From BM003 sp963699835 (GTDB lineage Bacteria > Pseudomonadota > Gammaproteobacteria > Steroidobacterales > BM003), in NCBI GenBank assembly GCA_963699835.1, contig CAVOVJ010000001.1, positions 1 through 64,000 of the forward strand: a stretch of 64,000 bases of DNA, read 5' to 3'. Positions 8,821 through 18,109 of this stretch are shown here, in pieces (positions within the stretch are counted from its first letter, which is position 1; each line of letters starts with the position of its first letter). Under the pieces are notes generated by a model. It was given only the letters and a program-made list of their open reading frames with translations. It was not told the DNA's origin and searched no databases. The translations under genes were made by a program, and so were the position numbers.

Positions 8821-10098
8821 TCAATCGTGCCGAAATTCCGACGAAGCAGTTGATCCCGACATCACCAGCAACATATCGAAGCCGTAAACAACTCTTAGCA
8901 ATTCCGGGCTGGCGAGTTTTGCCCTGGATGCCAGCATTCCGCGAATCGGAGCCAAATCGATCAGCGTGAAGTCGTCCGCGAAAGCGGCCTGAGTTAGCGG
9001 TTCAATCTTCCTGGTATATCCGTCTTTTGGTTTCTCGGGCGCAAAAGTCCACGTTGACGGATTCAGTACAGCGGTCAACGATTGATTGCCCGGTACGACC
9101 ATTACTGCAAAACTCCTGCCGCTTTCAATCGCGGCGAGCTCGGGCAGCAACGAGCCGAGATCGAACGTCTGGGTCATGTTGCGCCCGCGGACGATATGGT
9201 TGGCGCCCAACTTCGCCATGATCTTTGGCCCAGCCTGATCCTTTTTTGCTTGCATCCAGTAGCGGAGGAAGTTCGATCTGATCAGCGCTGCGCGCCGATG
9301 ATTCGATTCCCATCCTTGTCCGTTGATCCAGAGGCGATTTATCTCCAGCGTTTCTTCCAGCGTATTGAGAATCCAGTCGCTTTCCTCGTCGCGATCCGGC
9401 CATGTCTCCGTGACCGCTCTGACGAGTTCAGGATCGCCGCTGAAAGAGAAAATAAATTGCGGACCCCCGGTATCACGATACTGGGCCCAGGACTGCTCTG
9501 ACGCAGCGGTCAGCGATGCGAGGGCTTTCGTTGCGGCAACGGGTTTGGGTTTGGATTCGAGGATTCGCAGAAGCGTTCTGTCGCCGGCCACCTCGTAATC
9601 GAGTCCCCAGAAGGCTTGCGTGTCGCGGGCAACGGCGGCGCGCACCGTCGCCAGCATCTCGGCCTCTTCTGCCATCCCGAAAAAAGCCGGTTCACCGCCG
9701 GGTTGCGCGAAAAGACTCCGCAATCCCTCAAGACCGCCATCCAGAGTCGCCGTGTCCAGGGCCTTCGCCATTGGCGGCGATATCTCGATCGCCAGTTTGC
9801 TGTACCCGGCCTTCGTCAGCGCCGTGAACAGCTGCGCGACGAGTTTCGGGTTCTCCGCAATGCCGTGTTCTTCGCCGATCAGAAAGAACTGGGCGGCAAG
9901 TCCCGCTTGCAGCAGCCTGTCCCAGCCTGGCCCGGAAAATTTCTGGCCGTCAAAATTCAGGCGATGGCGGTAATCTTTTGCCACGCTGGCTATCGCCTCC
10001 GCCAGAGGCGGCTCTTCGTTGCTCTTTTCCTGCGCGACCGCAAATTGCGATGTGAGCAGATGTGCGATCAGCAGGGCCAGTGTGGCGATGTGTTTCAT
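8821..10098 (-). CDS. Secreted EreA/ChaN-like superfamily protein
   Basis: ATG at 10096-10098 is preferred to an upstream GTG because it begins a signal peptide, MKHIATLALLIAHLLTSQ with cleavage after AVA-Q. The mature protein (about 400 residues) carries FFLIGEEHGIAEN near residue 70 and KLAIEIS 25 residues later. It also has AKLGANHIVRGRN near residue 300. This order of a GE-x-HG motif, an (I/V)E-x-S motif and a late Gly-x-x-His is shared by erythromycin-esterase-like and ChaN/TIKI-like proteins, which use the His/Glu residues for catalysis or haem/metal binding. I infer a periplasmic enzyme of that broad fold; substrate unknown. It stands alone, convergent with the small lipoprotein gene. 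Confidence 0.6.
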   Translation of the reverse strand: MKHIATLALLIAHLLTSQFAVAQEKSNEEPPLAEAIASVAKDYRHRLNFDGQKFSGPGWDRLLQAGLAAQFFLIGEEHGIAENPKLVAQLFTALTKAGYSKLAIEISPPMAKALDTATLDGGLEGLRSLFAQPGGEPAFFGMAEEAEMLATVRAAVARDTQAFWGLDYEVAGDRTLLRILESKPKPVAATKALASLTAASEQSWAQYRDTGGPQFIFSFSGDPELVRAVTETWPDRDEESDWILNTLEETLEINRLWINGQGWESNHRRAALIRSNFLRYWMQAKKDQAGPKIMAKLGANHIVRGRNMTQTFDLGSLLPELAAIESGRSFAVMVVPGNQSLTAVLNPSTWTFAPEKPKDGYTRKIEPLTQAAFADDFTLIDLAPIRGMLASRAKLASPELLRVVYGFDMLLVMSGSTASSEFRHD

Positions 10099-10532
10099 CA
10101 GTTTTGGTCTCGTCGACGAAGTGGCGTGAAGAGTGGCGGGTGATCGTACTATAGAGACTGGCATGTTCGGGAATGGCGTGGCGGGCCCGCGCGGGAAGAA
10201 GAGGTGCCAGAATTCTCGCGGCGACTGTCATGGTGCCTCCCGCGACGGCCGGCCGTTGGTTCGATTTCGCGTCCCGATGCCAAACCGTTTGCCCCGCGTT
10301 TGTGGCGGACTCGCAGTTGACAAACCGTGAATTCCAGCCTCTGCTACAAGCGCTTGGCCGTCCGGGTACGAGTCGACGGCGGAGTCGTAATTTGTCGTGG
10401 CATCAGCGCCAGCAATCGGGCCACCGTTGCAACTGCAAGTGACCGCACTGGAAATTCATTCCCGTCCGGGGTAGGTTCACTGGCTTGTTTGCGCGTCCGG
10501 GTTGCCCCGGCGCCAGGTTGCACGCCTTTCCG
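10099..10532. other. Intergenic region between divergent genes
   Basis: About 434 bases with no supported gene. The short ORFs inside have no ribosome site and arginine-rich random composition. It should contain the promoters of the EreA-like and DUF885 genes, but I find no confident -35/-10 pair. Confidence 0.45.
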
Positions 10533-12443
10533 ATGCTACTGGAGATAACCATTTTGACTGCCTATCGTCCGATTTCATTGCTGCTACTCGTCGCCTTTAA
10601 TTGCATTGGTTGCGGGTCTCCGTCTGACGAGACCGCGGCCGTCGCGATTGCCGATCGCAACCCGGATGCCACCTCCGCGGTAATCTCTGCGGTGCCGGCT
10701 GCCGATGCTGTTTCTGCCAACGAGCGGTTCGAAGTCTTTCTTGAGGAGGTTTTCCGGCGTGAGCTTGCTGACAGTCCGATGTTTGAAACCCGGCTCGGGA
10801 TAAAGACCGAGCGCTACGGGCAGTGGGACGATTTCTCCGATGCCGCGGCAGTGGCCGAGAACGAGCGGCGCAAGGCGGATCTCGAGAGACTCAGGGATCT
10901 GGTGGATTACGATGCGCTCGATGATGCCAACAAAATCAGTTATGACATCTTCGTTTATCGCGGCGAACAGGCGATGCGCAATTTCGAATTTCGCAAGAAC
11001 ATCTATGTGGCACACCACCTTGACAGCGCTGCGCTGTATCTGCCGGTGATGCTGCAAAATCAGCATCGCGTCGATGACCGCTCCGACGCAGAGGCCTATA
11101 TCTCGCGGCTTGAGAATGTCGGGATCGCTCTGAATCAGCTGGCGGAACGACTGTCTGAACAGACCCGCATGGGAATCGCCGCGCCTGAGTTTGTCTATCC
11201 GAAAATCCTCGCCGATCTCAATAATCTGCTGAGTGGTGCACCATTCGAAGAGGGCGAGGACAATTCGGTCTATGCCGATTTCCGCGCCAAGGTGGAGAAG
11301 CTCGAACTCGGTGACGAGGCAACCGGCGAGTTGCTGGCGCGTGCGGCCGAGGCGATGCGCGGTGGTTGGAAAAGCGGCTATCTGACTTTTCGCGCCGAGG
11401 TGGAGCGGGCACGTGAGGGCGCCGAGGGGAATGATGGTGTGTGGGAGCATCCCAACGGGGCCGCGTACTACGACAACCGCATCAATAACTATACGACGCT
11501 TGATCTGCAAGCCGACGCGATTCATCAACTCGGGCTTGAGGAGGTCGCCAGGATTCAATCGGAGATTGCAGCCATCCAGGGCAAGGTCGGATTCGAGGGC
11601 AGCCTGGTGGAGTTTTTCCAGTTCATACGCGACGATCCGAACAATTATTACCCCAATACCGACGCGGGCCGTGAACAATTCCTTGAACGACAGCGCGAAC
11701 TGGTCGCCGGCATTTACGAAAAGGTCGACACCTATTTCAACCTGCTGCCAAAAGCCGAACTCGATGTGCGGCGAGTGGAGCCGTTTCGCGAAAATACCGC
11801 GGGGATCGCGTTCTACAATGTGCCGTCGGCCGATGGCTCCCGCCCAGGAATCTACTACACCAATCTTCGCGATATGACAGCGGTGCAAAAATATGTTCAC
11901 ACGGCGATTGCTTATCATGAAAGCGCACCCGGGCATCATTTCCAGCTGGCGTTGCAACAGGAAATGGAGGCTCTGCCGAGCTTTCGCAAATACGGAGGCT
12001 TCGGGTCATACATAGAAGGCTGGGCCCTGTACTCGGAATTACTCGCCAAGGAGATGGGGTTCTACACTGATCCGCTGGAGGACGTGGGCCGCCTGCAAAA
12101 CGAAATCTGGCGCGCGGTACGCCTGGTCGTCGACACGGGCCTGCATACAAGACGTTGGACCCGGGAGCAGGCAATCGATTATTTCCTGCAAAATACCCCG
12201 CTTTCGGTGGGTGATGCGACGACGGAGATCGAACGTTACATTGCTCGTCCCGGTCAGGCGCTTTCCTACAAGATCGGCATGCTGAAGATCCAGGAGCTGC
12301 GGGCCAGGGCTGAGTCCGAACTCGGCAGTAAGTTCGACATTCGTGAGTTTCACGATGAGGTCCTGCGCAACGGCGCTGTACCACTGCCGATTCTGGAGCG
12401 CGTCGTGGATCAGTACATCGCACGGGTCACAGCAGCGGGCTAG
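10533..12443 (+). CDS. DUF885 family lipoprotein (putative zinc peptidase)
   Basis: The 636-residue product belongs to the DUF885 family. It has a long helical N-terminal region, then HESAPGHHFQ (an HExxPGHH zinc-site motif, about residue 460) and YIEGWALYSELLAKEMG 45 residues later, whose Glu is the expected third ligand. The thermolysin-like site suggests a metallopeptidase. The lipobox FNCIGC (Cys about 27) anchors it in the envelope. The start could instead be TTG at 10554, which follows GGAG by nine bases and gives a shorter, better signal peptide. It is followed by the SRP RNA gene. Family members are about 580-620 residues, so length is normal. Confidence 0.85.
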   Translation: MLLEITILTAYRPISLLLLVAFNCIGCGSPSDETAAVAIADRNPDATSAVISAVPAADAVSANERFEVFLEEVFRRELADSPMFETRLGIKTERYGQWDDFSDAAAVAENERRKADLERLRDLVDYDALDDANKISYDIFVYRGEQAMRNFEFRKNIYVAHHLDSAALYLPVMLQNQHRVDDRSDAEAYISRLENVGIALNQLAERLSEQTRMGIAAPEFVYPKILADLNNLLSGAPFEEGEDNSVYADFRAKVEKLELGDEATGELLARAAEAMRGGWKSGYLTFRAEVERAREGAEGNDGVWEHPNGAAYYDNRINNYTTLDLQADAIHQLGLEEVARIQSEIAAIQGKVGFEGSLVEFFQFIRDDPNNYYPNTDAGREQFLERQRELVAGIYEKVDTYFNLLPKAELDVRRVEPFRENTAGIAFYNVPSADGSRPGIYYTNLRDMTAVQKYVHTAIAYHESAPGHHFQLALQQEMEALPSFRKYGGFGSYIEGWALYSELLAKEMGFYTDPLEDVGRLQNEIWRAVRLVVDTGLHTRRWTREQAIDYFLQNTPLSVGDATTEIERYIARPGQALSYKIGMLKIQELRARAESELGSKFDIREFHDEVLRNGAVPLPILERVVDQYIARVTAAG

Positions 12444-12665
12444 CAGGCCGGTTTGGAGGATTCGTACTCGCGAAACGGTTCAAATTGCGCGAAGTGACGA
12501 GCCGATTTTTCCCTATCGGGCGGGCGGAATCGGCGAATGCTGGCCGGTCCGAGGGGCTTGCGCAGCCGGATGAGGCCTGGCCGCGCGGATTGCTCGATGC
12601 GATGCCCGGCGATGTGTAGAATCCACGTTGGCAGTTGACCTCGAACTTGCCGCGAGCCTGTCAAT

Positions 12666-12777
12666 GGTGGTCCGTACCGGTTCCCCCGCGACGAGCAGCC
12701 GTGAACTCCGTCAGGCCCGGAAGGGAGCAGCGGTAACGGTGACCTCGGGTGCCGGGGTGTAGCTGGTACGGGCCGCC
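12666..12777 (+). ncRNA. ffs: Signal recognition particle RNA (4.5S RNA)
   Basis: The conserved domain IV core is present: TCAGGCCCGGAAGGGAGCAGC at 12710-12730, and the 3' signature GCCGGGGTGTAGCTGG. The ends pair: GGTGGTCCGTACC (12666-12678) with GGTACGGGCCGCC (12765-12777), with two G-U pairs. At 112 bases it matches the 114-base E. coli form. It binds Ffh to target membrane proteins. A TAGAAT box at 12617-12622 could be a -10 of a precursor transcript. Placement directly before dnaX is common in proteobacteria. Confidence 0.97.
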
Positions 12778-12834
12778 TCCAAGCCACTCCGCGTTGATGG
12801 TAGAGTGGACTTTCTTTGCGGAAACCGTTCATTC

Positions 12835-14421
12835 ATGAGTTATCTCGTTCTCGCCAGAAAATGGCGCCCCGGATCGTTCGACGATATGGTCGGTCAGGAG
12901 CATGTCCGCCGCGCGCTGGTCAACGCGCTCGATAACGAGCGTCTCCACCACGCCTATCTGTTTTCCGGCACGCGGGGCGTCGGTAAGACGACGATCGCGA
13001 GAATCCTGGCCAAGGCGCTCAACTGCAATAACGGAATCACCTCCAGCCCGTGTGGCGAGTGCAGCGCGTGCACGGAAATCGATGAGGGGCGTTTTGTCGA
13101 TCTGATCGAGGTCGATGCGGCGTCGCGCACGAAAGTAGACGATACTCGCGAGTTGCTCGACAACGTGCAGTATGCCCCGGCTCGCGGCCGCTTCAAGGTC
13201 TACCTGATTGACGAAGTTCACATGCTGTCGACGCACTCTTTCAATGCACTATTGAAAACGCTCGAGGAGCCACCGCCACACGTCAAGTTTCTCCTCGCTA
13301 CCACGGATCCGCAGAAATTGCCGGTTACCGTTTTGTCGCGTTGCCTCAAGTTCAATCTGAAGCGTTTGTCGCTGGACCTGATTGAGGATCGGCTGAGGGC
13401 GATCGTCGCTGCCGAGGATATCGTTGCCGACGACGCGGGGCTACGGGTTTTGGCCCGTGCCGCCGACGGCAGCATGCGTGACGGGCTCAGCCTGCTTGAC
13501 CAGGCCATCGCTTACGGCGGTGGGGAAGTCCGCGAGAGCGATGTCAGGTCGATGCTGGGCAGCATTGATCAGCAACACGTTGTCGGCCTGCTGCGGTGTC
13601 TGGCCGATGCCGAGCCGAGAGCGTTGCTCACTGAGGCCGGGCGCCTCGCCGACCAGGCGCCCGATTACGCAGCGGTGCTTGCTGACATGGCCAGTGTCCT
13701 GCAACAGGTAGCGCTGGAGCAGATCGTTGCGGATAGTGCCGCGGAGATTGACGACCCGGAGGCGTTGGCCGATCTTGCACGCCGACTGACCCCCGAGGAC
13801 GTGCAGCTCTACTACCAGATCGCGTTACATGGCGCCCGCGACCTGCGCCTCAGTCAGGATGCGCGGTCGGCGTTCCAGATGACGCTATTGCGGATGCTGG
13901 TGTTTCGCCCGGCGCCGGTCGCTGCACCGGGCGAGGGGGGCGGCAATGAGGCAGCGGCAAAATCCGCGCCACCGAGCGTTGCCGCAGCCGGCAAGGCAAA
14001 AAGGAAGACGCCTGGGATTAAGGCGAAAACAAAGGCCGTCACGGCCGACACCTGGCCGGAGATTGTCGCCGCGATGAAACTCGGCGGCGCCGTTCGACAG
14101 CTCGCAAATAATTGCGTGATGCTCGAGCGCGACGGCTGGAGGCTGTCGCTGCAGCTCGACCCGTCTGGCGAGTCGATGCTGACGAAACACCTCAAGAATA
14201 AGCTTTGCCGGAGTCTAACCGACTATCTCGGGCATGATGTGAGTCTCGAGATCACAATCGGGAAACCGGTGCAGGAGACACCAAACATGGCGCAGAGTCG
14301 CAAGGCTGACGAGAAACAGCGCGCCGCGCGCGAATCGCTGGAAGAGGACCCAAACGTCCTCGCGTTGAAGGAGACCTTCGATGCCACGATTCAGGAGGAG
14401 TCGGTGCGTCCTCTGGACTAG
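12835..14421 (+). CDS. dnaX: DNA polymerase III subunit tau (gamma/tau)
   Basis: The clamp-loader ATPase has 528 residues. It starts MSYLVLARKWRP. Walker A is GTRGVGKTT (about 44-52). The zinc module has cysteines in CNN...CGECSACTEID. Walker B is DEVHML, sensor 1 is LATTDPQ, and the arginine-finger region is VLSRC. Domain III follows to about 370, then an Ala/Lys-rich linker (GKAKRKTPGIKAKTK) and a domain V-like end. It is shorter than the E. coli protein (643), mainly in the linker. ATG at 12835 gives the canonical N terminus. An A5 run in the linker could allow a -1 frameshift producing a gamma-like short form. It leads the dnaX-ybaB-recR cluster. Confidence 0.96.
   Translation: MSYLVLARKWRPGSFDDMVGQEHVRRALVNALDNERLHHAYLFSGTRGVGKTTIARILAKALNCNNGITSSPCGECSACTEIDEGRFVDLIEVDAASRTKVDDTRELLDNVQYAPARGRFKVYLIDEVHMLSTHSFNALLKTLEEPPPHVKFLLATTDPQKLPVTVLSRCLKFNLKRLSLDLIEDRLRAIVAAEDIVADDAGLRVLARAADGSMRDGLSLLDQAIAYGGGEVRESDVRSMLGSIDQQHVVGLLRCLADAEPRALLTEAGRLADQAPDYAAVLADMASVLQQVALEQIVADSAAEIDDPEALADLARRLTPEDVQLYYQIALHGARDLRLSQDARSAFQMTLLRMLVFRPAPVAAPGEGGGNEAAAKSAPPSVAAAGKAKRKTPGIKAKTKAVTADTWPEIVAAMKLGGAVRQLANNCVMLERDGWRLSLQLDPSGESMLTKHLKNKLCRSLTDYLGHDVSLEITIGKPVQETPNMAQSRKADEKQRAARESLEEDPNVLALKETFDATIQEESVRPLD
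13998..14021 (+). promoter_or_regulatory. Candidate -1 frameshift site in dnaX
   Basis: In frame, GCA AAA AGG contains five A (13998-14002). Slipping back one base reads AAG GAA GAC GCC TGG GAT and then TAA at 14019-14021, ending the protein at about 395 residues, after domain III. A small hairpin CGCCT/AGGCG starts five bases past the run. This mirrors E. coli dnaX in outcome, but A AAA AGG is a poorer slippery heptamer than A AAA AAG and no upstream Shine-Dalgarno-like stimulator is seen. Confidence 0.35.
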
Positions 14422-14455
14422 CACCCGAACAACGGAAAACGACACGGAGTAATGC

Positions 14456-14782
14456 ATGAAAGGTGGAATCGGGAACTTGATGAAGCAGGCGCAGAAGATG
14501 CAGGAAAACCTGCAGAAGGCCCAGGACGAACTCGGCAATATCGAAGTGAACGGCGAGTCGGGTGGCGGCATGGTTCGGGTTACGATGACCTGTAAACACG
14601 AGGTCCGGCGGGTGACGCTGGACCCGGAACTGCCGCTGGACGATCGTGAGATGATCGAGGACCTCGTCGCCGCGGCCGTTAACGATGCCGTGCGCAAGGT
14701 CGAGCAAACGGTTCAGGATAAGTTCAGCGGTCTGGCCGGTGGAATGGCACTCCCGCCAGGACTAAAGCTGCCGCTCGGCTGA
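14456..14782 (+). CDS. ybaB: YbaB/EbfC family nucleoid-associated protein
   Basis: The 108-residue product has the family order: an N-terminal helix rich in Met/Gln/Lys (LMKQAQKMQENLQKAQDEL), the GESGGGMVRVTMTCKHEVRRV strands and the DLVAAAVNDAVRKVEQ helix. EbfC/YbaB dimers bind DNA and, in other bacteria, work with RecR. It lies 34 bases after dnaX with CGGAG before the ATG, and 21 bases before recR, the usual dnaX-ybaB-recR operon. Confidence 0.95.
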   Translation: MKGGIGNLMKQAQKMQENLQKAQDELGNIEVNGESGGGMVRVTMTCKHEVRRVTLDPELPLDDREMIEDLVAAAVNDAVRKVEQTVQDKFSGLAGGMALPPGLKLPLG

Positions 14783-14803
14783 GCGCGGCCACTGGTAGCT
14801 CTG

Positions 14804-15406
14804 ATGAGCGCATATAGCCCGCTTTTGCAGGATCTGATCGACTCATTGCGTTGCCTGCCCGGCGTTGGACCCAAGTCGGCGCAGCGTATGGCGTTCCACA
14901 TTCTCGAGCGCGATCGCGAAGGGGGGCGGCGACTGACGGAGACGTTGCAGCGGGCGCTGACCGGGATCGGGCACTGCGACCAGTGCCGGATGTTTTCGGA
15001 AACCGATATCTGCCCGATTTGTGCGTCTCCGCAGCGCGATACGGCGACAGTTTGCGTGGTCGAGTCGCCGGCCGATGTGGCGGCGGTGGAGCAGTCGGCT
15101 GCATACCGTGGCACATATTTCGTACTGATGGGGCATCTCTCGCCCCTCGACGGCATCGGCCCGGACGAATTGGGGCTGGATCGGCTCGAGGCACGTCTCG
15201 ATGACGGCGGAATCAGCGAGTTGATTCTGGCCACCAACCCAACCGTGGAGGGCGAGGCGAGCGCGCATTACATTGCCGGTCTCGCGGCGGCGCGCGGGGT
15301 ACGCAGTAGCCGGATCGCACACGGAGTCCCGCTTGGCGGCGAGCTCGAACACGTTGATTCGGGCACGCTGTCGCACGCCCTGGCCGGTCGTCAGTCTTTT
15401 CGCTAG
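14804..15406 (+). CDS. recR: Recombination mediator protein RecR
   Basis: The 200-residue product has a helix-hairpin-helix (LPGVGPKSAQRMAF, 18-31), then a four-cysteine zinc finger with CDQC and CPIC. The Toprim domain begins VCVVESPADV and includes DGIGPDELGL, and the C-terminal Walker-B-like segment is IAHGVPLGGELEHVD. RecR forms the RecFOR ring that loads RecA at gaps. Length equals E. coli RecR (201). It is third in the dnaX cluster. Confidence 0.97.
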   Translation: MSAYSPLLQDLIDSLRCLPGVGPKSAQRMAFHILERDREGGRRLTETLQRALTGIGHCDQCRMFSETDICPICASPQRDTATVCVVESPADVAAVEQSAAYRGTYFVLMGHLSPLDGIGPDELGLDRLEARLDDGGISELILATNPTVEGEASAHYIAGLAAARGVRSSRIAHGVPLGGELEHVDSGTLSHALAGRQSFR

Positions 15407-15433
15407 GCGCGTATTCGAATTGGAGAAAGTGCT

Positions 15434-15778
15434 ATGACCAAATGCCTGTTTTGCAAAATGGTCACTGGTGAGATTCAGCCGGATACCGTTCTTGAAACCG
15501 ACGATGTGCTCGCCTTTCGCGATATCAACCCGCAGGCGCCGACTCACGTGCTCGTTATCCCCAAGCGGCATATCGCGACGATAAACGATATCGATATCGA
15601 CGATGCAGAACTGATCGGCAAGCTGTATTTGGCAGCGGCTCAAGTCGCGCGCAATAGCGGGTTTGCCGAAGAGGGTTACCGTGCGGTGATGAACTGTAAT
15701 AGCGGCGCCGGCCAGACCGTATTTCACTTGCACCTGCATGTGCTCGGCGGGCGCGCCCTCACCTGGCCGCCAGGCTGA
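15434..15778 (+). CDS. HIT family (HinT-like) nucleotide phosphoramidase
   Basis: The 114-residue protein has CLFCKMVTGEI at the N terminus and the histidine triad FHLHLHVLGGR near the C terminus. The middle His of HLHLH is the nucleophile that hydrolyses AMP-amino acid phosphoramidates. The ribosome site TGGAGA lies ten bases before the ATG. It sits 28 bases after recR and is probably co-transcribed. Cytoplasmic. Confidence 0.93.
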   Translation: MTKCLFCKMVTGEIQPDTVLETDDVLAFRDINPQAPTHVLVIPKRHIATINDIDIDDAELIGKLYLAAAQVARNSGFAEEGYRAVMNCNSGAGQTVFHLHLHVLGGRALTWPPG

Positions 15779-15868
15779 CCTGATACAGCTCGCTCCGACC
15801 AGGGGATGTTTCTGCGCGTGCAGCGGCAGGTCGCGATTGCCGGCTTGTCGATGATGCGGCGGCGAGGT

Positions 15869-16780
15869 TCAATACTGGCGGGCGAGATCGCGGCCCAGAC
15901 GTAACAGACGCCGGTAGCTTTCGTAGCGGCGTGGACTGATCGTCTGCGCGGCGACCGCTTCGATGACCGCGCAGCCGGGTTCTTTCAGATGCATGCAATT
16001 GTGAAACCGGCAATGCTGCGAAGCCGCTTCGATTTCCACGAACCCTTGTTGCACACCGCCTTCAAGCGCCTGTCCCGGGGCGTAGTCTCGCACTCCCGGC
16101 GAGTCGATGATGCGGCCGCCGGAATCGAGGTGATAGAGGGTCGATGCGGTAGTGGTATGACGCCCCTCGCCGAGCGATTTCGATACACTCCGGGTGGCGA
16201 GGTCGAGATCCGGCAGGAGTGCGTTCAGCAACGATGACTTCCCGGTGCCGGACTGGCCAACGAGAATCGAGGTATGTTCCCGTAGTAGCTCGCGCAGGTC
16301 TGTGAGGCCCTCGTTGGCGGATGCGCTGGTCAGGAGTTTCGGGTAACCGAGCACCGCATACACGTCGAGTTCAGCGTCGAATGCAAAGACGTCCGTGCCA
16401 ATCAGGTCGCGCTTGTTGCACACGATAGCTGCTTTCGCTGTCATAAACTCGGCCGCTGCGATGTAGCGGTCGACGATGAACGGATCGGGTTCGGGCGAGG
16501 GCGCAACGACGATCACGACCTGTGAGATATTTGCCGCCAGCACCTCGATTTTGCCGCGATTGTTCGGTCTCACCAGCGCGTTGCGCCGCTCTTCTACGGC
16601 TACAAGAAGCGGTTGCGAACTCGGTGTTGCGGCTCTCCACGCCACCTCGTCTCCCGTTACGGGCTTCAGGCTGCGGCTTGAGAGCATGCACTGATGACGT
16701 TCGCCGCCCGTATCCTCGACCAGGACACGGCGGCCGAAATTGCTGACGACGATTCCGTGGCGATCCTCGATCGAGATCAC
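15869..16780 (-). CDS. rsgA: Ribosome small subunit-dependent GTPase RsgA
   Basis: The 303-residue protein has an OB fold (about 1-75), then the circularly permuted GTPase order G4 (CNKRDL)-G1 (GQSGTGKSSLLN)-G2-G3 (DSPGV). The zinc knuckle has Cys/His residues in CRFHNCMHLKEPGC. RsgA checks late 30S maturation. Its ATG overlaps the stop of the upstream M48 protease gene by four bases, so the two are translationally coupled. Confidence 0.96.
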   Translation of the reverse strand: MISIEDRHGIVVSNFGRRVLVEDTGGERHQCMLSSRSLKPVTGDEVAWRAATPSSQPLLVAVEERRNALVRPNNRGKIEVLAANISQVVIVVAPSPEPDPFIVDRYIAAAEFMTAKAAIVCNKRDLIGTDVFAFDAELDVYAVLGYPKLLTSASANEGLTDLRELLREHTSILVGQSGTGKSSLLNALLPDLDLATRSVSKSLGEGRHTTTASTLYHLDSGGRIIDSPGVRDYAPGQALEGGVQQGFVEIEAASQHCRFHNCMHLKEPGCAVIEAVAAQTISPRRYESYRRLLRLGRDLARQY

Positions 16781-18027
16781 CGCCGTCCGACCAGTGCTTC
16801 AATGTGTTCGATTCGTATTGGCGCTGGCGGATGCGAGTCGTAAAACAGTGAGTGAAGGCGATCGGGTGTCAATGTCGTCGCATTGTCGCGGTAGAGCTTG
16901 ACCAATGCGGCGACCAGAGCCGGCCCATCGGCGTGTTCCACCGCAAAGGCGTCTGCCTCGAACTCGTGCTTGCGTGACAGCAGGGCGGCAAGCGGCGACG
17001 CAAAATAGCCTGCCAGAGGTGCGACCACCATGAACAGGGTCAGCGCGGCGTAATCGGATACGGCGGCAAACCCCAGGCCGGTGTAGAACCCCGGCTGCAG
17101 TCTGAGCCAGCCGAGGAAAGCCAACGCGGCGAGCCCCAGGGCAAGCATTGTGACCAGGCGTTTGCGAATGTGGTGGCGGCGAAAATGTCCGAGCTCATGG
17201 GCCAGGACCGCCTCTATTTCCGGTGGTTCGAGCGACTTCAGCAGCGTATCGAAAAACACTATGCGTTTGGCGGCACCAAGACCCGTGAAATAGGCGTTGC
17301 CGTGGCTGCTGCGACGCGATCCGTCCATGACGAACACGCCGCTCGAGCGAAAGCCGCAGCGTTGCAACAATGCCTCGATACGCGCTTGCAGATCGCTATC
17401 TTCGAGCGCCTCGAAGCGATTGAACCAGGGTGCGATGAAGGTCGGGTAGGCCCAGGTCAGGAGCAGGCTGAAGCCTGCCCAGACCAGCCATGCATAGACC
17501 CACCAGTAGGTCCCTGCGTTCGCCATGAACCAGAGGACTGCCGCGAGTAGCGGGGCGCCCAGCAGCAGGCTGACCACCAGGCCTTTAAGCAGGTCGATAG
17601 CGAACAGCCGCGGCGTGGTGCGGTTAAAGCCGAATCGTTCTTCGATGCCGAAAGTGTTGTAAATAGCGAAAGGCAGGCCGAGCAGGCTACCGACGATCGA
17701 GAAGCCCAGTACGAACGTGAGTCCCGTTGCGATACTGCCCCATTCGAGACTGCGAACGACGTCATCGAGAAGTGCGAATCCACCGCCCAATGTCCAGGCA
17801 CAAAGCAGGAAAGCATCGTAGAGCGTTTCAAATCGGCCGAGGCGACCGCGGGCCATGGAGTAGTCCGCGGCCTTCTGGTGGTTATCCAGGGAAATTCGGG
17901 TATCGAACGGGTGAGGCACGTTCGCGCGATGCTGGCGGATATTGCGTGTCTGCCGGGAACTGAGCCACAACCGGCAAAGCGTGACGGCGACGAGAAGCGC
18001 GAGAAATATGACGGTGTAAACGTTCAT
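16777..18027 (-). CDS. Ste24/CAAX-type M48 membrane metalloprotease
   Basis: The 416-residue protein has several hydrophobic segments (the first at about 3-20; others near 70-130 and 150-200). The zinc motif HELGH lies in VLAHELGHFRRHH (about 275-287), and the downstream Glu ligand is in SRKHEFEADAFA. This is the Ste24p/CAAX prenyl protease 1 pattern; bacterial members degrade damaged or mis-inserted membrane proteins. The start at 18025-18027 gives MNVYTVIFLALLVAV; a longer upstream frame adds a charged stretch and is less likely. It overlaps rsgA and is divergent from orn, a conserved gammaproteobacterial layout. Confidence 0.92.
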   Translation of the reverse strand: MNVYTVIFLALLVAVTLCRLWLSSRQTRNIRQHRANVPHPFDTRISLDNHQKAADYSMARGRLGRFETLYDAFLLCAWTLGGGFALLDDVVRSLEWGSIATGLTFVLGFSIVGSLLGLPFAIYNTFGIEERFGFNRTTPRLFAIDLLKGLVVSLLLGAPLLAAVLWFMANAGTYWWVYAWLVWAGFSLLLTWAYPTFIAPWFNRFEALEDSDLQARIEALLQRCGFRSSGVFVMDGSRRSSHGNAYFTGLGAAKRIVFFDTLLKSLEPPEIEAVLAHELGHFRRHHIRKRLVTMLALGLAALAFLGWLRLQPGFYTGLGFAAVSDYAALTLFMVVAPLAGYFASPLAALLSRKHEFEADAFAVEHADGPALVAALVKLYRDNATTLTPDRLHSLFYDSHPPAPIRIEHIEALVGRR

Positions 18028-18109
18028 TCGGGATTTGCCAATACGAGGGCGGCCAAGCTTAGCCTCTGATAGAATGCGCCGCAAGCTGTCCAAGGGCTAA
18101 GAACACGCT

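Noticed and set aside
10584..11957. Long minus-strand frame opposite the DUF885 gene
   Set aside because: The plus strand encodes a clear family protein with zinc motifs; the antisense frame has no domain or ribosome site and arises from GC-rich codon use.
12440..12832. Minus-strand 130-codon gene over the SRP RNA
   Set aside because: The region is the SRP RNA gene and its flanks; the frame has no ribosome site or domain.
14843..15739. 298-codon minus-strand frame opposite recR and the HIT gene
   Set aside because: Both plus-strand genes are certain; the antisense frame shows no domain.
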